A DNA stretch of 64,000 bases from an uncultured bacterium (lineage in GTDB: Bacteria > Bacteroidota > Bacteroidia > Bacteroidales > Bacteroidaceae). Both the position numbers and the translations under genes were made by a program. The DNA is taken from positions 1-64,000 of the forward strand of contig CAMHUC010000002.1 in NCBI GenBank assembly GCA_946188155.1. Reading direction: 5' to 3'. Below, in pieces: positions 25,592 through 36,723 of the stretch (within the stretch, counting starts at the first letter, position 1; every line of letters starts with the position of its first letter). The notes beneath the pieces are model-generated. The model had not been told where the DNA came from. It did no database searches and worked only from the letters and a program-made list of their open reading frames with translations.

Positions 25592-27583
25592 ATGATGAAG
25601 ACATTATTAATAGCCATGCTACTGACAGTGACCACAGCCCTCGAGGCTCAGCAAGCCAGATTCCAGGAGATGACCTACACACCCGAGGCCACCACGTTCG
25701 AACTCTTTGCACCCTCCACGGCCAAGGCCGTCAAGGTGCGCATCTATAAGGAGGGCCTCGGCGGCAAGGCCCTCAAGACCGTCAGGATGCAGCCTGCCGG
25801 CAACGACCGCTGGACGGCCACCGTCCGGGGCGACCTGATGGGACGCTTCTACACCTTCGACATCGGGCGCGGCGAGTGCCCGGGTGTATTCGCCAAGGCC
25901 GTAGGCGTGAACGGACGCCGCGCTGCCATCATCGACATGGCCACGACCGCACCCGAGGGATGGGCCGACGACCGGCGACCCGTCTGCAAGTCGCCTGCCG
26001 ACCTGGTCATCTACGAGATGCACCACCGCGACTTCTCCATCGCCCGCCCCGATGCCCGCCATCCCGGCAAGTTCCTGGCACTCACCGAGCCGTGGGCCAT
26101 CGACCACCTCCGGCGGCTGGGCGTCAACGCCGTACACATCCTGCCAAGCTACGACTACGGCTCGGTGGACGAGACGCGCCTCGCTGACAACAAGTACAAC
26201 TGGGGCTACGACCCGGTGAACTACAACGTGCCCGAGGGCGGCTACAGCACCGACCCCTACCAGCCCGCCGCGCGCATCCGCGAGTTCAAGCAGATGGTGC
26301 AGGCCCTACACAAAGCCGGCATCCGCGTCATCCTCGACGTGGTATACAACCATACCTACGACATCGACCACTCCAACTTCCAGCTGACCTATCCGGACTA
26401 TTATTATAGAATCGAAGGGAGCGGTGTATACTCCAACGGCTCCGGCTGCGGCAACGAGACGGCCTCCGAGCAGCCCATGATGAGGCAGTTCATGATGGAG
26501 TCGGTGAAGTACTGGATCGACGAGTACCACATCGACGGCTTCCGCTTCGACCTGATGGGCGTTCACGACATTGAGACCATGAACCAGATACGGCAGATGG
26601 TGGACACCATCGACCCCACCATCTTTATCTATGGCGAGGGGTGGAGCGCCGGCCAGTGTGCCTATCCGCAGGAGAAACTCGGCATGAAGGCCAACATCCC
26701 GCAGATGCCCGGCATCGCTGCCTTCAGCGACGAGATGCGCGACGCACTGCGCGGACCCTTCTCCGACGACTCCAAGCCCGGATGGCTGGGCCTGGCCGAC
26801 GCCTCGGAGAAGGAGTCGCTGAAGTATGGCATTGCCGGCTGCATAGCCCATCCGCAGGTGGACATGGCGAAGGTGAATTACTCCAAGGCCCCGTGGGCCC
26901 TGCAGCCGACGCAGATGATCAGCTACGTCAGCTGCCATGATGACATGTGCCTCGTGGATAGGCTGAAGGCCTCCATCCCCGGATTATCCGGAAAACCCGG
27001 AATATCCGGAAAATCCGGAAATTCCGGTCTATCCGGAAAATCCGCCCAGCCCGCCCCACCCGCCGCCCCCCTCTCCGAGCTCATCCGCCTCGACCTGCTC
27101 GCCCAGACCGCCGTGTTCACCTCGCAGGGCGTGCCCTTCATGCTCAGCGGCGAGGAGCTGCTACGCGACAAAAAGGGCGTCCACAACAGCTTCGAATCCC
27201 CCGACAGCATCAACCACCTCGACTGGAGCAACCTCAGCCGCTATCCACAGGTGTTCAGCTACTATAGCGCCCTGATACAGCTACGTAAGAATCACCCCGC
27301 CTTCCGACTCGGCTCTGCCGACCTGGTGCGGCGCCACCTGGAGTTCCTCGACACCCCGGGGCAGGTGCTGGCCTACCGCCTGAAGAACTACGCCGGCCGC
27401 GACGACTGGCGCGACATCATCGTAGTGCTTAACGCCGGCAAGGAGCAGCAGCAGGTCGCCATCCCGAAGGGCACGTACACCGTCGTCTGCCGCGACGGCA
27501 TGATCAGCGAGCAGGGCATCGCTACAGTCGAGGGGCCTGTCGTCACCGTCGGCCCCCAGTCGGCACTTATCCTGCACAACTGA
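25592..27583 (+). CDS. pulA: Type I pullulanase (GH13)
   Basis: YEMHHRDFSIA, YNWGYDPVNYNVPEGGYSTDPY, DVVYNHTYD, GFRFDLMGVHD. Confidence 0.9.
   Translation: MMKTLLIAMLLTVTTALEAQQARFQEMTYTPEATTFELFAPSTAKAVKVRIYKEGLGGKALKTVRMQPAGNDRWTATVRGDLMGRFYTFDIGRGECPGVFAKAVGVNGRRAAIIDMATTAPEGWADDRRPVCKSPADLVIYEMHHRDFSIARPDARHPGKFLALTEPWAIDHLRRLGVNAVHILPSYDYGSVDETRLADNKYNWGYDPVNYNVPEGGYSTDPYQPAARIREFKQMVQALHKAGIRVILDVVYNHTYDIDHSNFQLTYPDYYYRIEGSGVYSNGSGCGNETASEQPMMRQFMMESVKYWIDEYHIDGFRFDLMGVHDIETMNQIRQMVDTIDPTIFIYGEGWSAGQCAYPQEKLGMKANIPQMPGIAAFSDEMRDALRGPFSDDSKPGWLGLADASEKESLKYGIAGCIAHPQVDMAKVNYSKAPWALQPTQMISYVSCHDDMCLVDRLKASIPGLSGKPGISGKSGNSGLSGKSAQPAPPAAPLSELIRLDLLAQTAVFTSQGVPFMLSGEELLRDKKGVHNSFESPDSINHLDWSNLSRYPQVFSYYSALIQLRKNHPAFRLGSADLVRRHLEFLDTPGQVLAYRLKNYAGRDDWRDIIVVLNAGKEQQQVAIPKGTYTVVCRDGMISEQGIATVEGPVVTVGPQSALILHN
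26979..27044 (+). repeat. TCCGGAAA-type repeat inside pulA
   Basis: ccggattatccggaaaacccggaatatccggaaaatccggaaattccggtctatccggaaaatccg, encoding GLSGKPGISGKSGNSGLSGKSAQ. Confidence 0.8.
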
Positions 27584-27585
27584 TG

Positions 27586-27742
27586 TGAGCGGGGGAGCCT
27601 CCTCTCTACAAATAGGAGCCTTCCTTTTCCAAACAGGAGCCTTCCTTTTCCAAACAGGAGGCTCCTCTTGCTCAAAGGGAGCCTTCCTTTTCACGATAGT
27701 AGGCTCCTGCCGACAGAAAACAGGCTCCTCCCGCTCGGAAGG
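27586..27742. repeat. AGGAGCCT/AGGCTCCT array with two perfect 21-bp tandem units
   Basis: aggagccttccttttccaaac at 27614-34 and 27635-55; flanking GAGCGGGGGAGCCT / AGGCTCCTCCCGCTC. Confidence 0.8.
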
Positions 27743-27804
27743 GGAATCCTGGTCACTGAGAGTAGCCTGAATCGGCTCTATAGTGCATAGTTGTTATATC
27801 GTAA

Positions 27805-27872
27805 AAACATGTGTGCCATCTGTACCATCTGACACACCCGCGTGGCAGATGGTACAGATGGCACACATGTTT
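27805..27872. repeat. 27-bp perfect inverted repeat, 14-nt loop
   Basis: aaacatgtgtgccatctgtaccatctg (27805-31) / cagatggtacagatggcacacatgttt (27846-72). Confidence 0.9.
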
Positions 27873-28090
27873 CCTGTCATATCCAATACTATATATGCGC
27901 GTACGCGCGAGACCACCCTTCGCATCGCCATGCCTATTTGACCCGCCAACTGCCACGGAACCGCCATTTTTGCATAATTTACACAAAAGAAAAACTATTT
28001 GATACAATTTGATAGGGTCGTTTCGGAAAATATCCGTAACTTTGCAGCCCGTAACTAAGCATTACTTTAATTTATTAACTTTATAAGAAT

Positions 28091-29587
28091 ATGAATAATG
28101 TACCTGTAATTAAGATTGGCATCGTGGCCGTGAGCCGCGACTGTTTCCCTGAGTCTCTGGCCGTGAACCGCCGCAAGGCCGTCATCGCAAAGTATGCTGA
28201 AAAGTATGGCACGGAGAATATCTACGAGTGCCCCATCTGCATCGTGGAGAGTGAGATTCACATGTGCCAGGCCCTCGAGGACATCAAGAAGGCCGGCTGC
28301 AACGCCCTCTGCGTCTATCTGGGCAACTTCGGCCCTGAGATTTCCGAGACCATGCTGGCCAAGTATTTCGACGGACCCGCCATGTTCATCGCTGCTGCCG
28401 AGGAGACCCAGCAGGACCTCATCGACGGTCGTGGCGACGCTTACTGCGGCATGCTCAATGCCAGCCACGCCCTCTCGCTGCGCAAGACCCGTGCCTATAT
28501 CCCCGAGGAGCCCGTGGGCGACGCCGGCCAGTGCGCCGACATGATCCACGAGTTCCTGCCCATCGCACGTGCCATCGTGGGCCTGAAGAACCTGAAGATC
28601 ATCAGCTTCGGTCCGCGCCCCAACAACTTCCTGGCCTGCAACGCCCCCATCCGTGCGCTCTATGACCTCGACGTGGAGATCGAGGAGAACTCGGAGCTCG
28701 ACCTGCTGGAGTCCTTCCAGAAGCACCAGGGCGACCCCCGCATCGACGACGTGGTGAAGGACATGGTGGCAGAACTGGGCACCGGCAACAAGATTCCCAG
28801 CGTGCTGCCCAAGCTGGCTCAGTATGAGCTGACACTCTGCGACTGGCTGGAGGCTCACAAGGGCTGCCGACAGTTCGTGACGCTCACCACGAAGTGCTGG
28901 CCCGCCTTCCAGACCATGTTCGGCTTCGTGCCCTGCTACGTGAACAGCCGTCTGACCAGCCGCGGCATCCCCGTGAGCTGCGAGGTGGACATCTACGGCA
29001 CCCTGTCGGAGTACATCGGCACCTGCATCAGCGAGGACGCCGTGACGCTGCTCGACATCAACAACACCGTGCCTCAGGATATGTACGAGGAGAGCATCAA
29101 GGGCAAGAAGTTCGCCTGCGACACCTATACCGAGAAGGAAATCTTCATGGGCTTCCACTGCGGTAACACCGCCAGCTCGAAGGTATGCAACTGCCAGATG
29201 TGCTTCCAGCGCATCATGGCCCGCGCACTGCCCGTAGAGGTGACCAACGGTACGCTGGAGGGCGACATCCAGCCGGGTCTGGCCACTATCTACCGCCTGC
29301 AGTCGACGGCCGACACCAAGTTGCGTGCCTACATCGCCCAGGGCGAGGTGATCCCTGTGGCTACCCGTTCGTTCGGTTCCATCGGCATCTTCGGCATCAA
29401 GAACATGAGCCGCTTCTACCGCCACGTGCTCATCGAGAAGCACTATCCGCACCACTGCGCCGTGATGTTCGGCCACCAGGGCAAGTATCTCTGGGAGGTG
29501 CTCAAGTACATGGGCATCCCCGTGGACGAGATCGACTACAACTTCCCCAAGGGCGACTTCTACCCCACGGAGAACCCCTTCGCTTAA
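28091..29587 (+). CDS. L-fucose/L-arabinose isomerase family protein
   Basis: IGIVAVSRDCFPESL...MFGHQGKYLWEVLKYMGIPVDEIDYNFPKGDFYPTENPF. Confidence 0.8.
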   Translation: MNNVPVIKIGIVAVSRDCFPESLAVNRRKAVIAKYAEKYGTENIYECPICIVESEIHMCQALEDIKKAGCNALCVYLGNFGPEISETMLAKYFDGPAMFIAAAEETQQDLIDGRGDAYCGMLNASHALSLRKTRAYIPEEPVGDAGQCADMIHEFLPIARAIVGLKNLKIISFGPRPNNFLACNAPIRALYDLDVEIEENSELDLLESFQKHQGDPRIDDVVKDMVAELGTGNKIPSVLPKLAQYELTLCDWLEAHKGCRQFVTLTTKCWPAFQTMFGFVPCYVNSRLTSRGIPVSCEVDIYGTLSEYIGTCISEDAVTLLDINNTVPQDMYEESIKGKKFACDTYTEKEIFMGFHCGNTASSKVCNCQMCFQRIMARALPVEVTNGTLEGDIQPGLATIYRLQSTADTKLRAYIAQGEVIPVATRSFGSIGIFGIKNMSRFYRHVLIEKHYPHHCAVMFGHQGKYLWEVLKYMGIPVDEIDYNFPKGDFYPTENPFA

Positions 29588-29600
29588 TTAAGAGTTTAGA

Positions 29601-29632
29601 ATCCCCGCTCGAAGGCCGAGCGGGGATTTTTA
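29601..29632 (+). terminator. Rho-independent terminator
   Basis: ATCCCCGCTC-gaaggcc-GAGCGGGGAT followed by TTTTTAT. Confidence 0.88.
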
Positions 29633-29807
29633 TAACGCAGTGCTGATAGGGGTGGTCTGAATATTTTTTGTGTATACACCTTGATGTGCATCTCTATGCG
29701 CTTGGCGCCACTGTTGATATACAAAGGGCAGGGCTTTGGATGGTTCAGCCTGTCACGTGCCTGCCCGGCGGCATCGCCGGGTGGCTTTCCGCTGGGTGTC
29801 GGGCTGT

Positions 29808-31049
<1,242 letters not shown>

Positions 31050-31198
31050 TTAGCGTTGTTACTACTTTGGTTTCGGGGGCAAAATTACTAATTTTAATCC
31101 ATTGTGCAAACGTTTTTCCTCGCGAAAAGTCTTAATCAGTGTTAATCCGGCTGTTCTGTGGCCGAAAATGCCTATCTTTGCACCAGCCAAACTAAAAA

Positions 31199-33130
31199 AT
31201 GATTATGCGACGAATTTTATTCCTAACCGCCATCCTGATGGCAAACGTAATGACAATGAGTGCAGCAAAGAAGAGTGTGATCGACAGGATCGAGCCTACC
31301 GACTGGTTCGTGGGGATGAAGAATCCACGGGTGCAGCTGATGGTCTACGGAAAGGGCATACGCGACGTGGAGAGCGTGACGACCGACTATCCCGGCGTCG
31401 CCATCGACAGCCTGGTGCGCCTCGACTCGCCCAACTACCTGTTAGTATATATGAATCTCAGCGGTGCCCAGCCGGGCACGATGACGCTGAAGTTTGGCAA
31501 GACGAAGGTGCCTTACCAACTGAAGCAGCGCGAGATGGCGGGCGAGAAGCGCATGGGATTCACCAATGCCGACGTGCTATACATGCTCATGCCCGACCGC
31601 TTCGCGCAGGGCACCGGCCATCAGAAGCAGGTGAAGGGCATGCGAGCCTATACGGAGGACCGCACGAAGCCCTCGCTGCGCCACGGCGGCGACCTGAACG
31701 GCATACGCGAGCACCTGGACTACTTCAAGGAGCTCGGCGTGACGGCACTCTGGCTAACACCCGTATTAGAGAACGACTCGCCCGACACCCCCAACGGCTA
31801 CTCCACCTACCACGGCTACGCCACCACCAACTACTATCGCGTGGACCCGCGCTTCGGCACCAACGACGACTACCGCCGACTCTGCGACGAGGCCCACCAG
31901 AAGGGACTGAAGGTAGTGATGGACATGATCTTCAACCACTCGGGATTCGAGCACCCCTGGACCCACGACATGCCATCACGCGACTGGCTCAACACCCCCG
32001 AATGGCTCACCGAGGACAGCAGCGGCCGAGACCCCATGACGGGATTCACCGCCAACAGCGACGGCTCGGCACCCCAGAAGAGCAAATACCTGCAGACGTC
32101 GTATAAGCTCACCCCGGTCGTGGACCCCTACGCATCGAAGGTAGACCTGCGCGAGACCACCGAGGGCTGGTTCGTGCCCTCCATGCCCGACCTCAACCAG
32201 CGCAACCCCCACCTGATGCGCTACCTCATACAGAACAGCATCTGGTGGATAGAGACAGTGGGCATCGACGGCATTCGCATGGACACCTATCCATACGCCT
32301 TCGCCGACGGCATGGCACAGTGGATGAAGGAACTCAACGACGAATACCCCAACTTCAACACCGTAGGCGAGACGTGGGTCACTGAGCCCGCCTATACAGC
32401 GGCGTGGCAGGACGGATTCGGGACATCAAGAACCTATCTGAAGACCGTCATGGACTTCAGCTTCTTCGACAAGCTCAACCAGGCCAAGAACGAGGAGACC
32501 GACGGCTGGTGGAACGGGCTGAACCGGCTATACAACTCCTTCGTCTACGACTACCTCTATCCGAACCCGGCGAGCGTGATGGCTTTCATCGAGAACCACG
32601 ACACCGACCGATTCCTCGGCAACGGCCGCGACACGCTGGCACTGAAGCAGGCTCTGGCACTGCTGCTCACCGTCAGGCGCATACCGCAGCTCTACTATGG
32701 CACGGAGATACTGATGAACGGCACCAAGGAGGTGACCGACGGCAACGTGCGCAAGGACTTCCCCGGCGGATTCCCCGGCGACGAGCACAACGCCTTTACG
32801 CGCGAGGGGCGCTCGAAGGCCGAGCAGGCCATGTTCGCATGGACCAGCCGACTGCTACACTGGCGGCAGAACAACGACGTGATCATCCGCGGCTCGCAGA
32901 CGCAGTTCATACCCTACAACGGCATCTACGTCATAGCACGCCAGTATCAGGGACGCACGGCGCTCACCGTGCTCAACGGCACCTCGAAGACAGCCACGCT
33001 CGACCCGGAGCGCTACGCCGAGGTCATCGGCGGAAACACCCGGGCCAAGGACATCCTCACCGGTCGCTACTATGACCTGTCGAAGCCCTTCGACCTCAAG
33101 CCGCGACAGTCGCTCGTGCTCGAATATTAA
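31199..33130 (+). CDS. GH13 alpha-amylase family, SusA/neopullulanase-like
   Basis: IDRIEPTDWFVGMKNPRVQLMVYG; LKVVMDMIFNHSGFEHPW; GIRMDTYPYA; IENHDTDRFL. Confidence 0.88.
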   Translation: MIMRRILFLTAILMANVMTMSAAKKSVIDRIEPTDWFVGMKNPRVQLMVYGKGIRDVESVTTDYPGVAIDSLVRLDSPNYLLVYMNLSGAQPGTMTLKFGKTKVPYQLKQREMAGEKRMGFTNADVLYMLMPDRFAQGTGHQKQVKGMRAYTEDRTKPSLRHGGDLNGIREHLDYFKELGVTALWLTPVLENDSPDTPNGYSTYHGYATTNYYRVDPRFGTNDDYRRLCDEAHQKGLKVVMDMIFNHSGFEHPWTHDMPSRDWLNTPEWLTEDSSGRDPMTGFTANSDGSAPQKSKYLQTSYKLTPVVDPYASKVDLRETTEGWFVPSMPDLNQRNPHLMRYLIQNSIWWIETVGIDGIRMDTYPYAFADGMAQWMKELNDEYPNFNTVGETWVTEPAYTAAWQDGFGTSRTYLKTVMDFSFFDKLNQAKNEETDGWWNGLNRLYNSFVYDYLYPNPASVMAFIENHDTDRFLGNGRDTLALKQALALLLTVRRIPQLYYGTEILMNGTKEVTDGNVRKDFPGGFPGDEHNAFTREGRSKAEQAMFAWTSRLLHWRQNNDVIIRGSQTQFIPYNGIYVIARQYQGRTALTVLNGTSKTATLDPERYAEVIGGNTRAKDILTGRYYDLSKPFDLKPRQSLVLEY

Positions 33131-33159
33131 GTAATCGTTAAAAAATAAGTTGGTATTAT

Positions 33160-33249
33160 CTCGGGGGCGCGGGGGCGCGAGGATAGTTTTGTCGGATGAA
33201 ATCAAGGACCGAATCTATTCTCGCGCCCCCGCGCCTACGTACCCCCGAG
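33160..33249. repeat. GC-rich inverted repeat
   Basis: ctcgggggcgcgggggcgcgag (33160-81) vs ctcgcgcccccgcgcc-tacgta-cccccgag (33220-49). Confidence 0.8.
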
Positions 33250-33361
33250 CCCCGGCGTGCCCGTTCCTTAAAAAATCTAAAAAGTTCCCTCCCCAAAGGA
33301 CAATGTTCTGACTTTTTTATTACCTTTGTATTCCGCAAGTCTATTATGAGAGAGGAATCAC

Positions 33362-35062
33362 ATGAAGAAGATACTATTAGCCACCGTGATGACAATCATA
33401 TCCCTGCTGACCGGCAGGGCCAAGGGCAGTCTGCCCGACTCGCTGCTCACCATCGACAAGGCTTACACCTATACCCTCTCCGACACCGACACCTCGCTGG
33501 CCATCCTCAAGACCATGCGCGAGCGACATCTGGAACCCGACTGGCAGATCAGCCTCTGCGAGGGCGACGTGTATATCAACAACCGACAGATGCGACGGGC
33601 CATACCGTGCTACGAAGCCGCACTCGACGACCCGCAGCTCAGCGACAGCCTGCGCATGGCCATCTATAAACGCATGATGGACGTCTACGACCTGCTGCAG
33701 GACCACCAGCGGCTTACCTACTATATCTACCAACTCAGGGAACTGGCCCTGAAGCAAGGCGACAGCCATTTCATCGCACTGGCCGACTTCATGGCCGGCA
33801 AGCATTTCCACCACCATGGCGACAGACAGCAGGGCTACGACCTATGCCGAAAAGCCCTGGAGATGATGAAGGAGTCGGCCAACGACCGCAGGCTCATCGA
33901 GCTGCGGGCCTTCTACGCTGAATTTGTGAAGATGTACACGCACGACGGCCGCTACGACGACGCCATGAGGGCCTCGCTGCTACAGGAGCAGGCGGCCAGG
34001 GAGAAGTCGCCACTGGCGATGCAGAAGCTCGACGAGCGGGCACTGCGGCGCGTCTATGCCCTCAGGGCTTCCATGCTGGCCAAGGCCGGGCGGATGGAGG
34101 AGGCCGATGCCGCCTACGCCCTTTGGCAGCAGACCACTGGCGGCAATGCCATCGACGACCGGGAGATCATCGACTACCTCATCATCAGCGGCCATGGCCA
34201 GGAGGCGCAGACCGTCATCCGCCGCTACCGTGACTTCCTCAGCAGTCAGGGCGACTCCATCTCCTTCGGTATGCTCAGTATGCTCTACAATGATGCTCGT
34301 GTGCTGCTCGACTTGGGGCAGATGGAGCGTGCTGGCGACAATCTCAGTGTGGTTACGCGCATCGCCGACAGCCTGCATGTACGTGCCGCGAGGAGTCAGA
34401 TGAGCGTCACCTACCAGCTGCTGAAGGAGCAGAAGGAGGCGCATCGCCGACAGATGGTGATCAGCTGGCTCGTGGCCCTGCTCATACTGCTGGTAATCAT
34501 GGCCCTTGCCGTAATATATTATAATGGTATCATCCGTAAGCGAAACAAGGCATTCCTGAAGGTGCTCAACCGCCTGGATGCCTACCGCAACGCCAATATC
34601 GGGGCAGAGGGCGACCTTCAGGATCAGCCCGACGGTCAGGAGGGAACGGAGGGCGGCCCGCAGACCCTGTCGCAGGATGACGACGAGCGGCTGTTCGTGG
34701 AGATGGACCGCCAGGTGACGCGCCAGCGCCTCTTCCTGAAGCCCGACCTGAGCCGCGACGACCTGATGCGACTCATCGGTGTCGACAAGAACCGCTTCGG
34801 ACGGATGATCAGCCGCTATTCTGATGCCTCCAACGCCTCAGTATATATCAATACCAAGCGGGCGGAGTATGGCGCACAGCTCATCAAGAGCCATCCCGAA
34901 TACACCATAGCCTCCATAGCCGAGGCCTGCGGCCTGCAGAATACCGTGACATTCAACCGCGCCTTCAAGCGCGTGTTCGGCATCACGCCGTCGGAGTACC
35001 GGGCCGACATCGAAGCCTCGCGCAGCGGCAGTCATGTAGAGATGCCACACGACGGGAAATAA
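33362..35062 (+). CDS. AraC-family regulator with TPR-like sensor and one TM
   Basis: TPR-like N-terminal region, VISWLVALLILLVIMALAVIYY, HTH region LIGVDKNRFGRMISRYSDASNASVYINTKRAEYGAQL. Confidence 0.8.
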   Translation: MKKILLATVMTIISLLTGRAKGSLPDSLLTIDKAYTYTLSDTDTSLAILKTMRERHLEPDWQISLCEGDVYINNRQMRRAIPCYEAALDDPQLSDSLRMAIYKRMMDVYDLLQDHQRLTYYIYQLRELALKQGDSHFIALADFMAGKHFHHHGDRQQGYDLCRKALEMMKESANDRRLIELRAFYAEFVKMYTHDGRYDDAMRASLLQEQAAREKSPLAMQKLDERALRRVYALRASMLAKAGRMEEADAAYALWQQTTGGNAIDDREIIDYLIISGHGQEAQTVIRRYRDFLSSQGDSISFGMLSMLYNDARVLLDLGQMERAGDNLSVVTRIADSLHVRAARSQMSVTYQLLKEQKEAHRRQMVISWLVALLILLVIMALAVIYYNGIIRKRNKAFLKVLNRLDAYRNANIGAEGDLQDQPDGQEGTEGGPQTLSQDDDERLFVEMDRQVTRQRLFLKPDLSRDDLMRLIGVDKNRFGRMISRYSDASNASVYINTKRAEYGAQLIKSHPEYTIASIAEACGLQNTVTFNRAFKRVFGITPSEYRADIEASRSGSHVEMPHDGK

Positions 35063-35066
35063 CATG

Positions 35067-36401
35067 TCATTTAGCGTCGTCACATCGCTCAATACGGCAC
35101 GCGTGCTGTTTGCTCTCGCGGTCGTAGCTGATGCCCAACAAGAGCAGGTTGTCGGCATATTGGGCCACCTTCTCAGGATATTTCCTGCACTTGATTTGCG
35201 AGAGGGCTGTGTCGGCTGTCTGATTGTACTTCAGTTCGATAAGAGCTTCCAGCGACTTGGCCACCTGCGTCCAGTTGTTATCCTCCACGGCATTGACCAT
35301 CTCGCCGGCCACCTCGCGGTTGGGGATGTAGCACTCGCTGCGCCGCCAGTCGTAGCTCAGGTAGCCCAGATGAATGAGTACCGTCAGCACGTCATCCTTC
35401 GAGCGGATGACCGACATGTCGTTCTGAAACTTCGTCGGATTCACCTTGCACCGCCCGCCGGCCAGCATCTCGATAACGTCATCCTTCAGACCCTCGTAGT
35501 TCATCTGGATATAGCGGGCCACGGCGTCGTAGGCACCCGTCGAGGCCCAGAAGCTGGTACAGTAGCCATTGTCTATGGCCTGCATCACAGAGTTGGGGTT
35601 GAACACCGATGCCTCGTTGCCTATCTGATAGCCGTCGTACCACTTCTCCAGCTCATCGAAGTCCATACCGTATTTCGCGGCGAGGGCTCTCACCTCGTCC
35701 TTGGTGAAGCCGAAATAGCCAGCCATGCGCCGGGGCGTCACCATCGAGTACTCCTGGAAGTTGTTCAGGGCCGACTCCGTCTTATACTTCTTGACAGGCA
35801 GGATGCCCGTCATATATGCACCGGCAAAGGTCTGTTGTGTCAGCCCTCCCTTGAACATCCGACGGAGCCAGGACACATAACTGTCCATAGCCTCACTCCC
35901 CGGGGCGAACTCACGGCAGATGGCATCCCACTCGTCGATGATGAATATGAACTGTTGCTGATATTTGACCGCAATGCGGAAGAGCAATGCCATCAGATCG
36001 TCGCCCTCTTCCTGCAAAACGTCAGGATAAGCCCGCCCGATGTCCGCTCTCAGCTCGGCATCCATCTTCTGGACAATGTCATCCGTCTTATACCGTGTCA
36101 CGAAGTCGCTGAGGTCGAGATAGATGACAGGATACCTGTTCAGGTGCTTCTCAAAAGTCGGGTCAGCGGCTATCCGAAGGTCGGAGAACAAGGCCCGCGA
36201 GTCGCACGACTGGTCGTAGTAGGCGCAGAGCATCTTTGCCGCCATCGACTTGCCGAAGCGGCGGCAGCGCGTCACGCAGCTGAAACGACGCTCTGTAAAC
36301 AATGTGTCGTTCACAATAGAGATAAGCCCCGACTTATCGACGTACTCCCCATTCCTAACACTCTGGAATCCGGCATTGCCTGTATTGATGTAGTTCCCCA
36401 T
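35067..36401 (-). CDS. AAA-ATPase-like / PD-(D/E)XK nuclease superfamily protein
   Basis: YVDKSGLISIVN, CRRFGKSMAAKMLCAYY, IIDEWDAICRE, ALIELKYNQTADTALSQIKCRKY. Confidence 0.85.
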   Translation of the reverse strand: MGNYINTGNAGFQSVRNGEYVDKSGLISIVNDTLFTERRFSCVTRCRRFGKSMAAKMLCAYYDQSCDSRALFSDLRIAADPTFEKHLNRYPVIYLDLSDFVTRYKTDDIVQKMDAELRADIGRAYPDVLQEEGDDLMALLFRIAVKYQQQFIFIIDEWDAICREFAPGSEAMDSYVSWLRRMFKGGLTQQTFAGAYMTGILPVKKYKTESALNNFQEYSMVTPRRMAGYFGFTKDEVRALAAKYGMDFDELEKWYDGYQIGNEASVFNPNSVMQAIDNGYCTSFWASTGAYDAVARYIQMNYEGLKDDVIEMLAGGRCKVNPTKFQNDMSVIRSKDDVLTVLIHLGYLSYDWRRSECYIPNREVAGEMVNAVEDNNWTQVAKSLEALIELKYNQTADTALSQIKCRKYPEKVAQYADNLLLLGISYDRESKQHACRIERCDDAK

Positions 36402-36556
36402 ACCGATAATTTTTCTGCAAAGATAATGCTTTTTCCCGAAACGGCAAAACTTTTCCCGCAGATAATGTCACGGGCTGTGGTATGGCATACGCCACTCTGC
36501 TATGTCTTTGGGCTTCGCCATCAACGTGCGATAACAGCGTAAAAAACAGGCTGTTG

Positions 36557-36652
36557 GACAAATTGTTTGATAGAAACGGACAAATTGTTTCATCGCGGGC
36601 ACCTTTATTTACTACGCGCGGACAATTTGAAGTGGGGTTGCGACAAAATGTT
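36557..36652. repeat. Iterated GACAAATTGTT-like sites upstream of fimbrial locus
   Basis: GACAAATTGTT (36557), GACAAATTGTT (36579), GACAATTTGAA (36621), GACAAAATGTT (36642). Confidence 0.8.
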
Positions 36653-36723
36653 ATAAACTTCCGCTGCTGAAGTTTTGTTAATTAAACTGAAATTACGAAC
36701 TTTGCAGGCGGTATACCAATAAT

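Noticed and set aside
27614-27655. Possible CRISPR array
   Set aside because: Two adjacent 21-bp units without spacers; no cas genes in the window.
27281-27694. ORF MKRKAPFEQEEPPVWKRKAPVWKRKAP
   Set aside because: N-terminus is only translation of the 21-bp tandem repeat and the rest is antisense to pulA.
28067-29476. 469-aa minus-strand ORF
   Set aside because: Antisense to the fucose-isomerase-family gene, which has clear homology features.
35064-36542. 492-aa plus-strand ORF
   Set aside because: Antisense to the AAA-ATPase-like gene with clear motifs.
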